Shown: positions 39,479 to 51,955 of the stretch, piece by piece
How the letters are laid out: every line of letters starts with the position of its first letter
How positions within the stretch are numbered: position 1 is the first letter of the stretch
Source: Tubiluchus corallicola
Taxonomy: Eukaryota > Priapulida > Priapulimorpha > Priapulimorphida > Tubiluchidae
Direction: 5' to 3'
Length of the DNA stretch: 64,000 bases
NCBI GenBank assembly: GCA_030141605.1
Contig: JAQGDQ010000175.1
Coordinates: 62,001-126,000, forward strand
Position numbers and translations under genes: made by a program
Notes under the pieces: generated by a model
Databases searched by the model: none
What the model was told of the DNA's origin: nothing
The model's input: the letters and a program-made list of their open reading frames with translations, nothing else

Positions 39479-42400
39479 ATGCAGATTTGGGCCACTTGGC
39501 TCCGCAGAGCTATGAAACGCGAAATGATTTTACATGGGCAATATAAACTATGGTTCGCTATTGTAGTCTTGTGCTGCACTTTCATTGTCATGTTTATGTT
39601 TTTGCACTTTAAGGCAGAAATAGAACGTCTTCAGTACTCAAAATTAAAATTAGGTAATACTGTATTTTTCAATTCAATTTCATGCAGTTTTATTTTCTCA
39701 TCATAAGATTTACGATAACACAGTACCAGTAGTTTTTTTCCATATATTTGTAACAGAAGAGCAGCAAAAGACCTTTTGGTCCCTTAAACTGCTAATGGTT
39801 TTGCTTCTTCAGTAGAAGAAATCCTTTCTAGAGGTCCAACCTCTAACACTTATGCTGCATTAGATTTAGCAAAATTGATCTGGGCAAAAAAGGTTGAAAC
39901 ATTTGTTATGACTTTTGCTTGATTCAGTTTACCAAACATTTTGGGACAAGCCTCTAATTGAAGCACCTCTTGATAGTTTGTTTGCCAGGACTTCTTCTGG
40001 GGTTGATAAAGGGTGGCTATTAGCAATATCTTCTAGTCATGCTGGTGCATGGCTTGAGGCCTTACCTGTTGTGATGGTCCAGTATCGTATAGGGAATCAT
40101 TAGCCTAACAGCCGTGCACATTATTTGTTTACATTCATAAGCTAAGCTGAGGATGAAGAGATAAAATTTACTTTTCTTTTGCCTTTTTAGTTTAATTTGA
40201 TGTTCTACAAAATTGCATTTTGATCTCGAATATTACTACCCCATTAGCTAGGTCACTTGGGTGGGTACATGAGAATTGCATTGTAGAGTAAGATCTTCAC
40301 GTTAAAGTTAAACCACTGAAGCCAGACGTTCACGTATCAGTGTGACTTGGATTTCTTTGCCTGCCAATTCCATAACACGTAGAAGTAGAGGGTGGTTTTC
40401 CTGTGTTAAACGGAGGTACGTCTACACGTTAAGTACCTTCCATCTTGTATCCTGTCTCAGTTTGATGTCAAGACATGAGATGTGGTCCCCGGGTTCTGGT
40501 TCAAGTTTCACAGACCCGAGGATACGTTAGCAGATCACAGAAAGACGTAACAATATACTTCTACTTGTGTTATTACTCTCGTGAATCACCAACTGCTAAT
40601 TGCCATTTGTTTGGTTAATACCATAGGGATGCTAGACTGTATAGTGGTCAGTTTCACTTGAGGAGTGTGATGGCTATTTCCATCGCTGTATGGGGATGCT
40701 ATTATCTTCACGTAGGCGTTAAATTGTTTACCATTTTGGGAACGTCGTCTGTGCGACACTGTCATGAAAGAAATCTGTAAGCCGTTACTGTCAGTGTGGA
40801 CTGTTGTACTGCCGGTGAACACTTAGCAAAACCCGGGTAGCTAGCCAATATTCTGGGGAAAGGGTTTTCCTTTTTTTATACATTGATGCTCATTATCATT
40901 TTTTTAATATTTGGAATCTTGTTGTTACATCTCATTACTTGTTTTTCGAGAGTCGGATAAAATGTCGTTAACCAATGAAAAGAAAACAACCCGCGTATTA
41001 TTTAGCGAAACTACGAACAAAATATTTATTCCCATGAACATTTTATGAACATATCTTAAAATTAGCATAAATAGCTAGCATACACCTTTAGGCACACGCT
41101 ACGTCAAAAGGTGGTTTTCGGGTGCCTGTGGCCCCTTCTTACCCGAACCATCACACCTGTCCCTTCATTAAGTCTGCATTTATATGATAATCAATTGCGT
41201 ATTGCTGCAGCGCTTCAGTTAGGTGCATATATTTGTCATCCTCATCAATGCAAATGTGGAACTTTTGTAGATAGTTCAGGAGTTCATGGCGTAAGTTGTT
41301 TAAAAAGCAGTGGTCGGTTTTCAAGACATCAGGCTGCCAATGATTTAATTTGTCGTGCTTTGACGAAACATTAATAACGTGTCTATCTCACCACTATCAA
41401 ATCTACTGCTCATGTTTCCATAATTATACTTGTATTATACAGATAATTGTATGGTTTATTATTTATGTTTTCAAACATTCTGTAGAGATCAGTGTTAAAT
41501 GTACACTATATTAGCGTATTAATATGTATTAATATTATTTATATAAATTTAATCAGCTGTCCCTTTTTCAAGTAGTGACAATTACATTACAAATGCAAAA
41601 AATTACAAAAGATTACTACATTACTGTACTTTCCAATCTACCAAAGAAGGGAAACGATTTGTATCATATCAAGGAAATAAATATTTTATAGTAAACAAAA
41701 ATGACAAAATAAAAGTTAAGCAACTATGAACATCCAGCAGATTTCAAACAATAAACATAGAAGTGACTGCAAGTAAACTTAAATGGTTAATATTATATGT
41801 TGTATTTAATAAAACAAAAAGACATGAAATAACTATACCATACACAAAGAGCAGCTTATGTGAAATATGTTAGCACAAAGGTGGGAAAATGTGCAAAAGG
41901 AAAAGTGTGCAGTGGCATAGTGCGTGGTTGGCAATTCGTGCCTTGTCTCTAAAAACTGATGCACTTCTATTCGCACTCTATGTACTAAATTTCACATCAT
42001 TGTTTTAAAAGGTGGAAACTATATAAAATTTAATAAAGTTTTGAAAAGACATCAAAATTGCAGTTTAAGTTGTGGATTTTCAATCCAATTTTAAATAGAG
42101 TAGGAATAAGTTTACAGAGCAAAAGAATTAGTAGTTTCCTCGGGTATCTATGTCATGATTGTCTATATAATTTATTTTTACTGTTTTAGAACAAGGACTT
42201 GCAAAAGTTCAACTTAGTAACATAGATATTCAACGGAGAAGTGTATACCCTGATGATGTGCAACCTACTCAGGATGAACAGGTCATTATCTACAACAGAG
42301 TGCCAAAGACCGGAAGCACTTCATTCATGGGCGTAGCTTATGATCTATGTACAAAAAATCACTTTAATGTTTTGCATATAAATACGACTAGAAACAGTCA

Positions 42401-45400
42401 CACCATGTCTTTGGCAGATCAGGTAACATTGAGAATGAAAAACTCATTACAGGTAGTCATCAACTTGTGACCACAATTGGTTCCTGCAGATAGGCTGCAA
42501 TTCGGATCCATATGTTCAAACCTCAGTATCCCCATACACGTAAAATGAACTGTGTGTGTGTGTGTGTGTGCACTAAGTATGGCGGTATCTACGGTATTTA
42601 CCGAAAGAGATAGCGATTTAAAATTAATTTGCTTAAAAAAATAGAAGTAACTGTAAGACATAATTAGTTTTGTATAATTAATTAATCAAGTTATGGTCGC
42701 GTTATAAAGTCGAGCAGTTCTAAGTTGTGTAGGTCGTAAGTCGACGATTACCTGTATTAGAATGAACAAAATTGTTATTACAAATCTATAAGTTTCCTAG
42801 TTGTTTCACTTTCTTTTTTTATTTCAACTTCTCCAAAAATTAACCTATACACATTCAAAATGTGCTTCATTGAACTTCCACTTTGCACTTTTAAAGGTGA
42901 CACTGAAAGTACACTCCAGCTTGATTTTGCTCATGGTTTTGTTCTTTGCAGAAATTTCAATACTTTTTGTATCTGTTTAGAATTTTTACAGATTTTTTTA
43001 AGCAATATCTGCTTTGCAATTTAATGTTTTTTTATTTATTTTTTAATTATTTACTTTTCTGTGAAGAAAGGCTGAATAAAGTTTTTGACGCTGGTAACTA
43101 TCATCGAAATTTTCGTGCACTTGTGAGCGGCAGTGAATATATCTGAAAGAGTGCTTGGGAAATGTTGAAGTGAAATCGAATTGAATTGGAAAATTTTATT
43201 TTGGTATTTATCCATAAATTGTACATGCAATAAGTGGAAATTAGTTTAGTAATTATTAAACATTTTATCCAATGAGATCATAAGCAGTATTTTTTATTTT
43301 TTAAATGTGAGTACTGTTAATTGTGTTTTTCAGGTCCGATTTGCACAAAATGTTTCTATGTGGACAATCAAAAAACCAGCAATTTATCATGGTCACATAG
43401 CCTTCTTTGATTTTACTAAGTAAGTGCCGCATACTAGTAAGTTAGTATACAAAAGTACAGAAAACCGTCATGATATGTCTAGGCTTTTGTTATTTGGATC
43501 ACTAATGACAAGTTTCGTCTGGCTTTAGTTCTCAACCTGCGCTTTGTGGAAAATTAATTGTTACTTTTCAACATGACGTCACAAGTCAGGATTTTTATAT
43601 CATGTAGTCAAATAAATATCAAAGTCTTAGTGGTCTCTAATTTTTTGGACAGTTATTGTGTGTAAAAGTTTATTGTTGTGGCATCTTCTTGTCCTCAGTT
43701 TTTACAAATTCTTAAATAAAGGAGGAGAATAAATGATCATGTAATAATTATTGTAGTGTATATAAACTCAACAGATTAAAATTTCTGATCATTTGCCATA
43801 ATCAGTAGTCATAATAGCCCATAGGTTTTTTCTACCTTTATCATTTATTTATTAATATACCGGTTAGCGGTTTATAGTGTGGTATAGTGGTTAGCATAGC
43901 AGAAGGCATGAGTTTGAATTCCTGTGGAGGTGCAGTACATTTATACACTTATATGAATGATTACTTTGATAAGTAATGTAGAAGTGGGGTATATCACTGG
44001 GATAGGTAATGGTCCCTATTCTGTTTTCCATTTTTATGCTGTTTCCTATTATAGAAACTAGCAGTTCAAATTACATTTCTCATCACAAGGAATTTCTGGA
44101 AAATTGTGTCTGAAATTCCTGTTTGGATGTCAAATATTTTCTAATATTAAATTATGACAAAACAGGTGTGATTATTTTTGGAACTCAGCATCAACTTTCA
44201 AAAATCAGTCAATTCTCCATGGTGGTTGCAAGTACTGCAATTACATCGAGCTGTCTGATAGTGTTAGGTACCTTGGTGTAATTATGGACGATTGTCTTTC
44301 AGTAGCCTTTCACAATAACAGTTTTTGTAAATCGTCAGATTTTTATGTGCAAAATATATAAAAAATTAGTACATTTCTCACGAAAGATACTTGAGAAATT
44401 CTGGTGTATGCCTTCACTAGTTCCCAATTGGATTACTGCAATAGTTTATATAGTCTTCCTCTCTATCAAATTGAAAAGCTTCAACACATACATAGTCCAG
44501 CTCCTATGTTAACTTCGTAGTTCTAAAAAAGTCTGGAAACTTACTATTTTAATGAAGCTGTCTGCAACTGATTTAATGTGCATTTTCTATGTTTTGTGTG
44601 TGTTTTCTGGTGTTGCTTGTATTATATTTCTAATTTTCCTGTGTTTTCATGTTTTTATATTCAGTATACTTTTAGTCGATTAATGTGTTATGGTTTTATG
44701 TGTAACTGATTTATATACTTGAGAAATTAATTTTTTAGAGTTTTTGGATACAGTTCTAGGAATTAACTGATTTTATGATATTACTGTGATCTCATTGATT
44801 GTAAAATGCGTTTGATCATCATGTAAAATGATTTTCAAAATATTCAATAAATTAAATTAAATTACATTGTCTGGAAAAAACTTCAGCTTCACAATAAATA
44901 GCAAGGGAACAAAAGTACTGTTTTTGCATTTATAAAGCATTTAAATTGATTACAAAAATGGAAAACTGTGCAACATTGCATAAGTTTTTTATAAGTATGT
45001 TCTCTTGGACATCACTAAAATATTGATAGAAATGAAGACGGTGTTTTTGTTGATATTGTTATCAAGTATTTACAGAATATTTGAAATTATAGGCCTTTAT
45101 AATGATGCATAATTGTATAACATGTGACATTAGATGAATGGATTTACTGCAGCTTTTTTCCATTCCATCCTGGTGTTGTTTTACTAGACTAGAGCTTTCA
45201 TTAACTTTTTCTGCAATAGAGTGTTTTTATAGTGATTATGTCTGTCACTCATGACTATTCATTACTACTTTGTTCATGCAGAAAGGTTGTCATCAGTGGC
45301 TCAGCCAGGTGACAAATTATAGAAATCTTTCTATATAGAATTCATTCTTGCAGAATATGTATGAAATGACAAATTGCAAAGCTAAGGCAGCTACTTATAA

Positions 45401-48135
45401 TAACATGCTGAATTTATTGTAGTTTCCAGATGTTTTGTGTACATATTATGTACATCCTCAGTGGCAAAGAGTATATTAATTCAAATTAAGAATTATGAGA
45501 TCAATTGTTCAGTAATTCTTAATTTACATTGTAGACATGTGTTACAAATTCAACTTGTGCATAATATATATATACATATGAATATATATATATATATATA
45601 TATATGAAACGTCAGGAAATTGCAATTTATTCGGCATGTTATTACCCTGTACATTGTATATGTGACTGTCTTTGCTTTGCTATTCAGGAATCTTTTGTCT
45701 TTTGTGTCGTATAGGCATTGATTATGCATTGTTTAATGCACTAACTAGTTCTTGTTTAAACTTTCATAGTAAAAATGTACCTGTCAATTAGTTATTTTGT
45801 TATGCATTTAGTTATACACCTGTATAAATATGGCTGTCAGTCATTCAACTAGCATTTTCCTAATTACAGGTATGGTATGACAAGGAAGCCACTTCATATT
45901 AATATCATTCGGAAACCTTTAGACAGGCTTGTGTCATATTACTATTTCTTGCGACATGGAGATGACTTTAGGCCTCATTTAGTGAGGCGGAAGCAAGGAG
46001 ACAAAAAGGTAAATTAAACTCTGTTATGTAAACTTAATTGCAGGTTTTAGTGTGATGTAAATACGATAAACCTGAAAAAGTGTGTAGTAAATTTTTTCGA
46101 ACTGAGCTTCAATGCTGTACTTGCAAAGTGGTAATTTTGCAACTCACAAATCCAAGCTGTAATTGTAAAGGTAGCTAATGCCATGGATTAAAACAACATG
46201 CTTTCTGGGCTGAATGATGACAATTTGCTTTCAGCACTTGTATTTACAGTTATTGCTGTTTAATATATGTGGTAAGTATTAGTGTCTATTCTATTTACCC
46301 GTCAGATTTGGTGCTGTTTAATTTTTTAGCTAAGCACACACTGTAACCACTCACTCAAACTCCATTCCTTTCCAAAAATTGCCAAATTCTGTAATTTTAC
46401 ACAAATGACATGTCAAAATGCAAAGTTACTAGTTACCACTGTTACTGTAGTAAATGAGTTTTAGCAATTTCACAGCTACGCGGTTTTTAATTTAGCTGTA
46501 AATAAAGTCATAATTACTGAATACAACTTATCAGGCCTGTGATATGTGCTTATCTGTTCCAGACATTTGATGAATGTGTGTTTGAGGATGGTGACGACTG
46601 CCATCCCAACAACATGTGGATGCAGGTTCCTTTCTTCTGCGGTCACGAGATTGCTTGTTGGTAAATAATTAAGTATTTTAGTATTTTGTGCGATCATATT
46701 ATAACAACATAATGTTATGATGTAATGGCGTGTTCAGACGTAGATACGTCTCCTGCAACTTGTTGCAATGTGCGACTTTACTCTCAGAGAGAAGTTGCAC
46801 AACAAGTTGCAAGAGAAGTCCCCATGTCCGAACGCGCCATAAGACTGTTTCTCTCTACTATATTTAGGTTATCGTGCAATATTCAGCTGTTAGCGTAGCG
46901 AATGTACGTTTCAAAAAGCAAGTATGTGATTAGGTTAATGGCTTGGTACTTCAAAACTATGGTACCCTGCTTTACTGCTAGTATTTTCCTCTATAGTAAT
47001 TGATTTGTTTAATGTGCTGCAAAAATTTTTTACAGGACGCCAGGCAATAGATGGGCATTGGAACGTGCAAAAGCTAATCTAGTCAGTCATTACTTTCTTG
47101 TTGGTCTCACTGAAGAGTTGTATGATTTTGTAGCCATGTTAGAAGTTACGCTTCCACGCTTTTTTCGAGGTGCTCAACGAGTTTTTCTGCATGGTAAGCA
47201 TTGTTCTGAATAGTTTGCATACTATTCATAACTATGAATAGCTAATTATAATGCTGGCAATGCTTTTTACAGAACAGTTTACTGCAAGCAGTAGTTAGTC
47301 ACAAACAAATAAATGTGCAAAACGTCCTGCAGTAAATATGGCGCAATCCCAGTTTAATTTTTACAGATAAGATTACATTGTTTCTTTAATTTCTTATTGA
47401 TCATGGTAACTAGAAACTCTAATGGTAATAACACAGAGATAATTTTTAATGAACAACGAAACAATCTGCTAATACTAATGTTTATACATTACATCGTGAG
47501 CTGAGCTCGTGGTCCAGAAACAGTCTGTTATACATCCGAAGGCCATTATAATGAGGCCTGTTATAACTAGGTTATACTGTATGCATGTTAGTGACCTGTA
47601 ATTCAGTTTCAGTGAACTGCCATTAACAGAAGTGCAACTACAGGTGATAAATCCAATCAGTTGTGTTCTGATGAAAGTAGTGTTACTATAAAACTACTAG
47701 TAGCCTTTAATTTTTGCCTTTACACAGAAATAATTCTGAGCATCACTAATCCGCAGCTGGTGTGAATGAGAAATACCAAGTTTGAGTCCCACGCTCACTA
47801 TTAATTTGAGTTTTTGTTTGAAGCATCATAGCAGAAATTATTTGTGTTTATTTTGCTTTGTTTGTAGAAGTCATTAATACTATATTGGTTAAAACTTTCC
47901 CTTTTTATTCTTAGGCGATAAAAACCATCTGCGCAAAACGTCTAAGAAGCAGCTGCCGTCAGATGCAACAGTGAGAAAAATTCACGAGTCAAAAGTCTGG
48001 CAGATGGAGGATGAGTTTTACGAGTTTGTGCGAGAGCAGTTCCACTTTCAAAAACGAAAAACTCTAACCGACAGGGAAGGTTTTCAAGCTGATAGAGGAA
48101 AACGTTTCTTCTATGAAAAGATACGTCCGAAATGA
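39479..48135 (+). CDS. HS2ST1: Heparan sulfate 2-O-sulfotransferase (7 exons, 369 aa)
   Basis: Exons: 39479-39653, 42190-42422, 43334-43419, 45870-46008, 46563-46660, 47036-47193, 47915-48135; all phases join without a stop. The enzyme transfers sulfate from PAPS to the 2-O position of iduronic acid in heparan sulfate in the Golgi. Residues about 24-44 form the type II membrane anchor, followed by a short stem. [10 protein letters not shown] (95-104) is the 5'-phosphosulfate loop. YHGH (154-157) carries the two active-site histidines. [17 protein letters not shown] is the 3'-phosphate site; the usual Asp after Arg (IRDP) is Lys here. C216/C224 and C237/C243 keep the spacing of the two disulfides known in vertebrate HS2ST. 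The end, FFYEKIRPK, matches the family C terminus. Vertebrate proteins are about 356 residues. The N-terminal start could instead be Met12 or Met16. Confidence 0.97.
39755..41374 (+). mobile_element. Split LINE tail in intron 1 of the sulfotransferase gene
   Basis: Two plus-strand fragments match consecutive parts of a familiar LINE C-terminal region. 39915-40103 reads [15 protein letters not shown] and then [17 protein letters not shown]. 41165-41374 continues with [34 protein letters not shown] and [20 protein letters not shown]. Just upstream, about 39800-39915 gives [11 protein letters not shown], also typical. About 1 kb of unrelated sequence (40110-41155) separates the pieces, so another element probably inserted into this relic. 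Confidence 0.75.
42547..42570. repeat. (TG)n microsatellite
   Basis: Short uninterrupted tg run in intron 2 of the sulfotransferase gene. Confidence 0.9.
43875..43935 (+). repeat. tRNA-like sequence, probable SINE relic
   Basis: tggtatagtggttagca resembles an A box and gagtttgaattcc a B box, but only about 16 bp separate them where a tRNA needs about 30. It is not a functional tRNA; a decayed tRNA-derived SINE in intron 3 is more likely. Confidence 0.4.
44080..44890 (+). mobile_element. Decayed LINE 3' fragment in intron 3 of the sulfotransferase gene
   Basis: In broken plus-strand frames the sequence gives [12 protein letters not shown], then [18 protein letters not shown], then [17 protein letters not shown] and [12 protein letters not shown]. 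This is the order found after the active site in CR1/L2-like elements. It ends in an AT-rich tail with aataaattaaattaaatt near 44845-44865. Confidence 0.8.
45568..45605. repeat. (AT)n microsatellite
   Basis: Two close runs of at/ta dinucleotides in intron 3 of the sulfotransferase gene. Confidence 0.9.
46726..46839. mobile_element. 114-bp PIF/Harbinger-type MITE
   Basis: The ends are inverted repeats: tggcgtgttcagacg on the left and, read inward on the other strand, tggcgcgttcggac on the right, with further pairing inside (gcaacttgttg on both arms). The element is flanked on both sides by TAA (46723-46725 and 46840-46842), the 3-bp target duplication expected for PIF/Harbinger. It sits in intron 5 of the sulfotransferase gene. 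Confidence 0.75.
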
Positions 48136-51100
48136 AATCCATCCCATTTCCAATTTATAAAATCTCATTTTTTTCATTCGCATTTAATTCTGTACTGTTG
48201 ATATCATTAACATCATCATAAATTGTCTCCAGTGTTGTATAACAATTTACGTTTATTATCTGGAACATATTTTGACCATCTCTTCTATGTGAAGCATACA
48301 GTGATCTGGCTTAGAGACCTGGTTACACACAGCTGGAGGCCTGGTTGCGGGGGGTCTTGCAAAGGCAGGATTCATACTCAGATGTTCTCTCATCTCATCG
48401 GTGTTTTTAGTGGTCATGTGTAGGTGCTTGAGTCACATACCCACAGCACATGGAAACTTTTCTGCATTTCAAAGAGTTATTATTATCATTACACAAATTT
48501 CTTATGCAGGATAAACTTGACTGAGTATTAAAGAAAGGACAAGTCACTTAGCATGTTGGAAAAATTTAAAGTCAAACTAATTCCTCACTATAGTATAAGC
48601 TTTTACAACTTAAAATCCTGCTCTCATTATCAACATTCAATTTATTTTATTACAAACTTATTGTAAAAATATCGTTTCTTTTGATTTCTTTATCACTGTT
48701 GTTAGCGGTATTAAACTTGAAGAACTGCCATTTTTCGTTCCACGAGACGAACGATGTTCATTCACGTATAAGTACATTCACGAGATCACCAAAGATTGGT
48801 ACACTAACATCGGTAACCAAAGACGCTTTCTGTACCTCGTGCGTGATTCTTGCTCATTTGCGCCAAAGACATAAAACATGGCGATCTTCACGGCAATGCA
48901 CGCATATAAAATTCACCGGGAAAAGGTAAGTTAATTTTATAAGTCACTTTTGTTTAATAATAACTGTGAATTCTTTGTGTAATCGTAATAATGAATTCAA
49001 AAAAACTTTGATGTCTGTTGGGGTTATATAGGCCTTTAACAAACAAATTTGCAAAAAAGTTGTCTGTATATCATAAAGTTAAATTGTACTATCACTGTAC
49101 ATAAATTTTCAGGTGCGATGAAAATTGCCATTCACTTGAAAGTTTTAATGTAACTGGTAGACCTAGTGACTTTTCATAAGCACGCACTGCCTAAAGTAAT
49201 TCAAACTTCTGCAGCTTACCTAATGTTTACGCAGAACTATCACAAAATTAGCCCACTAATTTTTTTAAAAACCTATTATATTTTTGACGGAAATTGACAT
49301 CGTAATACTTTTCTTCAGTTCATGAACGAGGCGGGTTCAAATTGGAAGCACCCAATCATAAAATGATAGCAACTTTGCTAAAATGATGTTACTAACTACA
49401 ATGAAGCATTTATTACTAAACTTACTTCTAACTTTTTTGCAAACCTTGAAATAATCCTAACTTACCAGAAGACGTAGTTTTTCCTTTAACACACCACTGG
49501 CAATTGCTGCTAGTCAGTTGTATATATTCTCTGATATAGTTCAAGTAGTGTATGGTGTCACCTTGATATGCATATGTTTTAGCAGCATTGTTTACAAGGA
49601 CTAAAATTAATATCTACAAAAAAATATTGTATTATTGAGCTAAAGAAGCTAGTGTAACTCTAATATTGCCAGTGTAGTAAAACACTGTATAGTGTTTTGT
49701 GTAGTATACACAAAAGTAGGAGTTTTATTCCTTCACGCTATTTTCATCACTTTTTTGCACTCAATTATTTCAAAAACTACATTCGTCCATCTGCAGTGAT
49801 TCCAGGTAGCAGATCTTAGAATCTTGAACAGTATATTAATTTATTTTGTCACGATTAAAAATTATAAATTTCATAACTAACTTGAAATGGTATTTTATTA
49901 CTTTACAACATTGTGCAAGTGTTTATCTTAATTTTATACATTAATAGTTTACTTATAATTTACTAAAAATATGGGTTTTGATAATTCTTTAAAACAAATC
50001 GCCTGGTCTTTCAAAGCGTGTATGTCTGTATAGATTTTTTTATCATGTATTAAACTGTTTTTTTTTTGTTTCTGTTTGTTGCCATTGAGGTTGTATGTAA
50101 GTACCATGATGATATTTTCTTTGTGCATCAAGTACAGATCTAGTTGATCATTGTTATAATGATATATAAAAACAGTAGTCAATGTTTTTATTGATCTTTC
50201 TTAGATGACTTATACGTAATTACTTTTACACTGTGTAGTGTATAGAAGTTTTGTGTAACAAAAATCATGTTAATTTATATTCAGTAGATGTAATTATGTA
50301 AAAAATGTCTAGAGTACAACCCTTACTCTTAGTGATCTGTAGAATGCGGTAGATTTAACATTCATAACAATTTAAGACATAATGTCTATAGTATAGTAGA
50401 CTACAGTATAAATAATGTTTGTTATCGAGAGAATAAAACGACTCTCAGTCTTTATCAAACTTTATCGCTGTCGGTTTTGCTTAGTTAATGTTTCCACCTT
50501 TCCAGACATCGAAGAAATAGTTTAAGCAAACTGCCAGTTATGTAGATAGAACTGACAGTTGTCAAATTTTTGACATTTGCAAAAGACACGATGTCTGCTT
50601 AACAAACATCAGGAAAATTTCTGTTGGTTGACATAATATAGCATAAAAATGTCCTTGTTGATATTAATAACTATAATTATACATATTTATGTGCTCATTA
50701 ACGACACAATAATTATCTTAGTTTGGTAAATTACTGTGTAGTATTTTTAGCTTTTCAATTTAGTAACAAAGTTGAAGACTAAAGTAGGTATAGCAAGTCG
50801 AAAGACAATCATTTTGAGTGCTGCATGCTCCTGGGTTGGCAAAAATTTTCTGTAATGTCGAAGACATTTTTTGTCCAAGTGATGTCAAAAATTGGAAACT
50901 GATCACAACAGAAGTTAATAAGGTATTAAATGAGAAGAAAAAATTTCCACTGCCTGCTATATTTCACTTGTTTAGTATAATCTTTTATTTGCATGTGTGA
51001 TTAATAAGCTATGTCTATGTTTATAATGCACTAATGAATAGTCATATTTAGTGCATTTTTACTAAAGAAAATGTGTCCATAAACCCACAAATGACTGTAA

Positions 51101-51955
51101 ACACTTCACACAACTTACGATAGAAATCATTACACGAAACCACAAAAAAGAACGAACTTTAGGGAACACTCATTTAACTACAGTCAAACCTATATACTGC
51201 CTGCCTACGTTGTGACCGCAAAAAAGTCTGCATTGTAGCAAGTTTGGCATTATAATGTGCATTAACAAGTACCTCTCTATGCAAAAATAGATATTTTGTT
51301 TTGCTAAAATTTGGGCATTAAGTGAGGTTAGCTTTATAAAGGGGACATTATAACGAGGCTTACTGCGTATTGAAGGCTTTTTGTGAGGCTTCAACACCTG
51401 CATTACTACATATTTCTAAGCTTATACTGACTTTACTGAACATGTACACGTAAATTTACAATTGAACATGCAAACGTAACTTGATATGAAACGTTCATTA
51501 ATTTTTAGTTTAATGAAGTCACAAAATACATTTCATTGAATTTGAATACACACTACAAATTAGTCGATACTTGGTAGCATCTGTTAAAAGTACTTTGCAT
51601 CTTCGATGAACTACACATTGTTCATTATTTCTACTTTATAATTATTAATACGTGCCTGTCCATTTATTAGTCATATACAGTACATTAGCTGTGTATGCCA
51701 ATACAGTACCTCTTACTCTATAACGAGGTTATGCTGTAACTTTTGCCAGTCAAGTCACTAATAATCTCATGGGCTACTAACTTTATCAAAAGTATTTTCA
51801 CCTTTACTATTTTACAAGAACAACTTGGTACCATTTGCTGCCAATGTCCAGTACATTGGCTATTCTCAACAGAGAACAATGATTTCAATGTAAAAAAGTT
51901 CAAAGTGAATATCTTCATTAATTAGCACACAGATGTGTTCAACCAGTTTCTTTTA
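48136..51955. other. Intergenic stretch with repeat termini, no recognised gene
   Basis: A somewhat GC-richer patch at 48725-48930 ends in atggcgatcttcacg...gaaaag followed by gtaagt, which could be a short first exon of an unknown plus-strand gene, but I find no partner exon. Pogo/Tigger-like termini occur at 51180-51370 and 51715-51738. On the minus strand an AATAAA (51668-51663) lies about 290 bases after the PHF14 stop and may be its poly(A) signal. Confidence 0.45.
51178..51370. mobile_element. Candidate pogo/Tigger-like MITE
   Basis: The left end is tacagtcaaacctatata. The right end, read on the other strand, is tacgcagtaagcctcgttat. Similar ends occur singly at about 47545-47580 (minus strand tacagtataacctagttat) and 51715-51738 (minus strand tacagcataacctcgttat). 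TA flanks would be the target site. The termini fit the 'cagt..aacctcgttata' type known from pogo-related elements. Confidence 0.45.

Noticed and set aside
43875-43935. Functional tRNA gene
   Set aside because: The A and B boxes are too close together and no acceptor stem pairs.
48880-48927. Short candidate first exon (atggcgatcttc... gaaaag / gtaagt)
   Set aside because: The start context and donor are good, but no downstream exon could be joined, so a gene is not supported.
50818-51000. 60-codon frame with IFCNVEDIFCPSDVKNWK
   Set aside because: It looks somewhat protein-like, but there is no recognisable family and no convincing splice acceptor.
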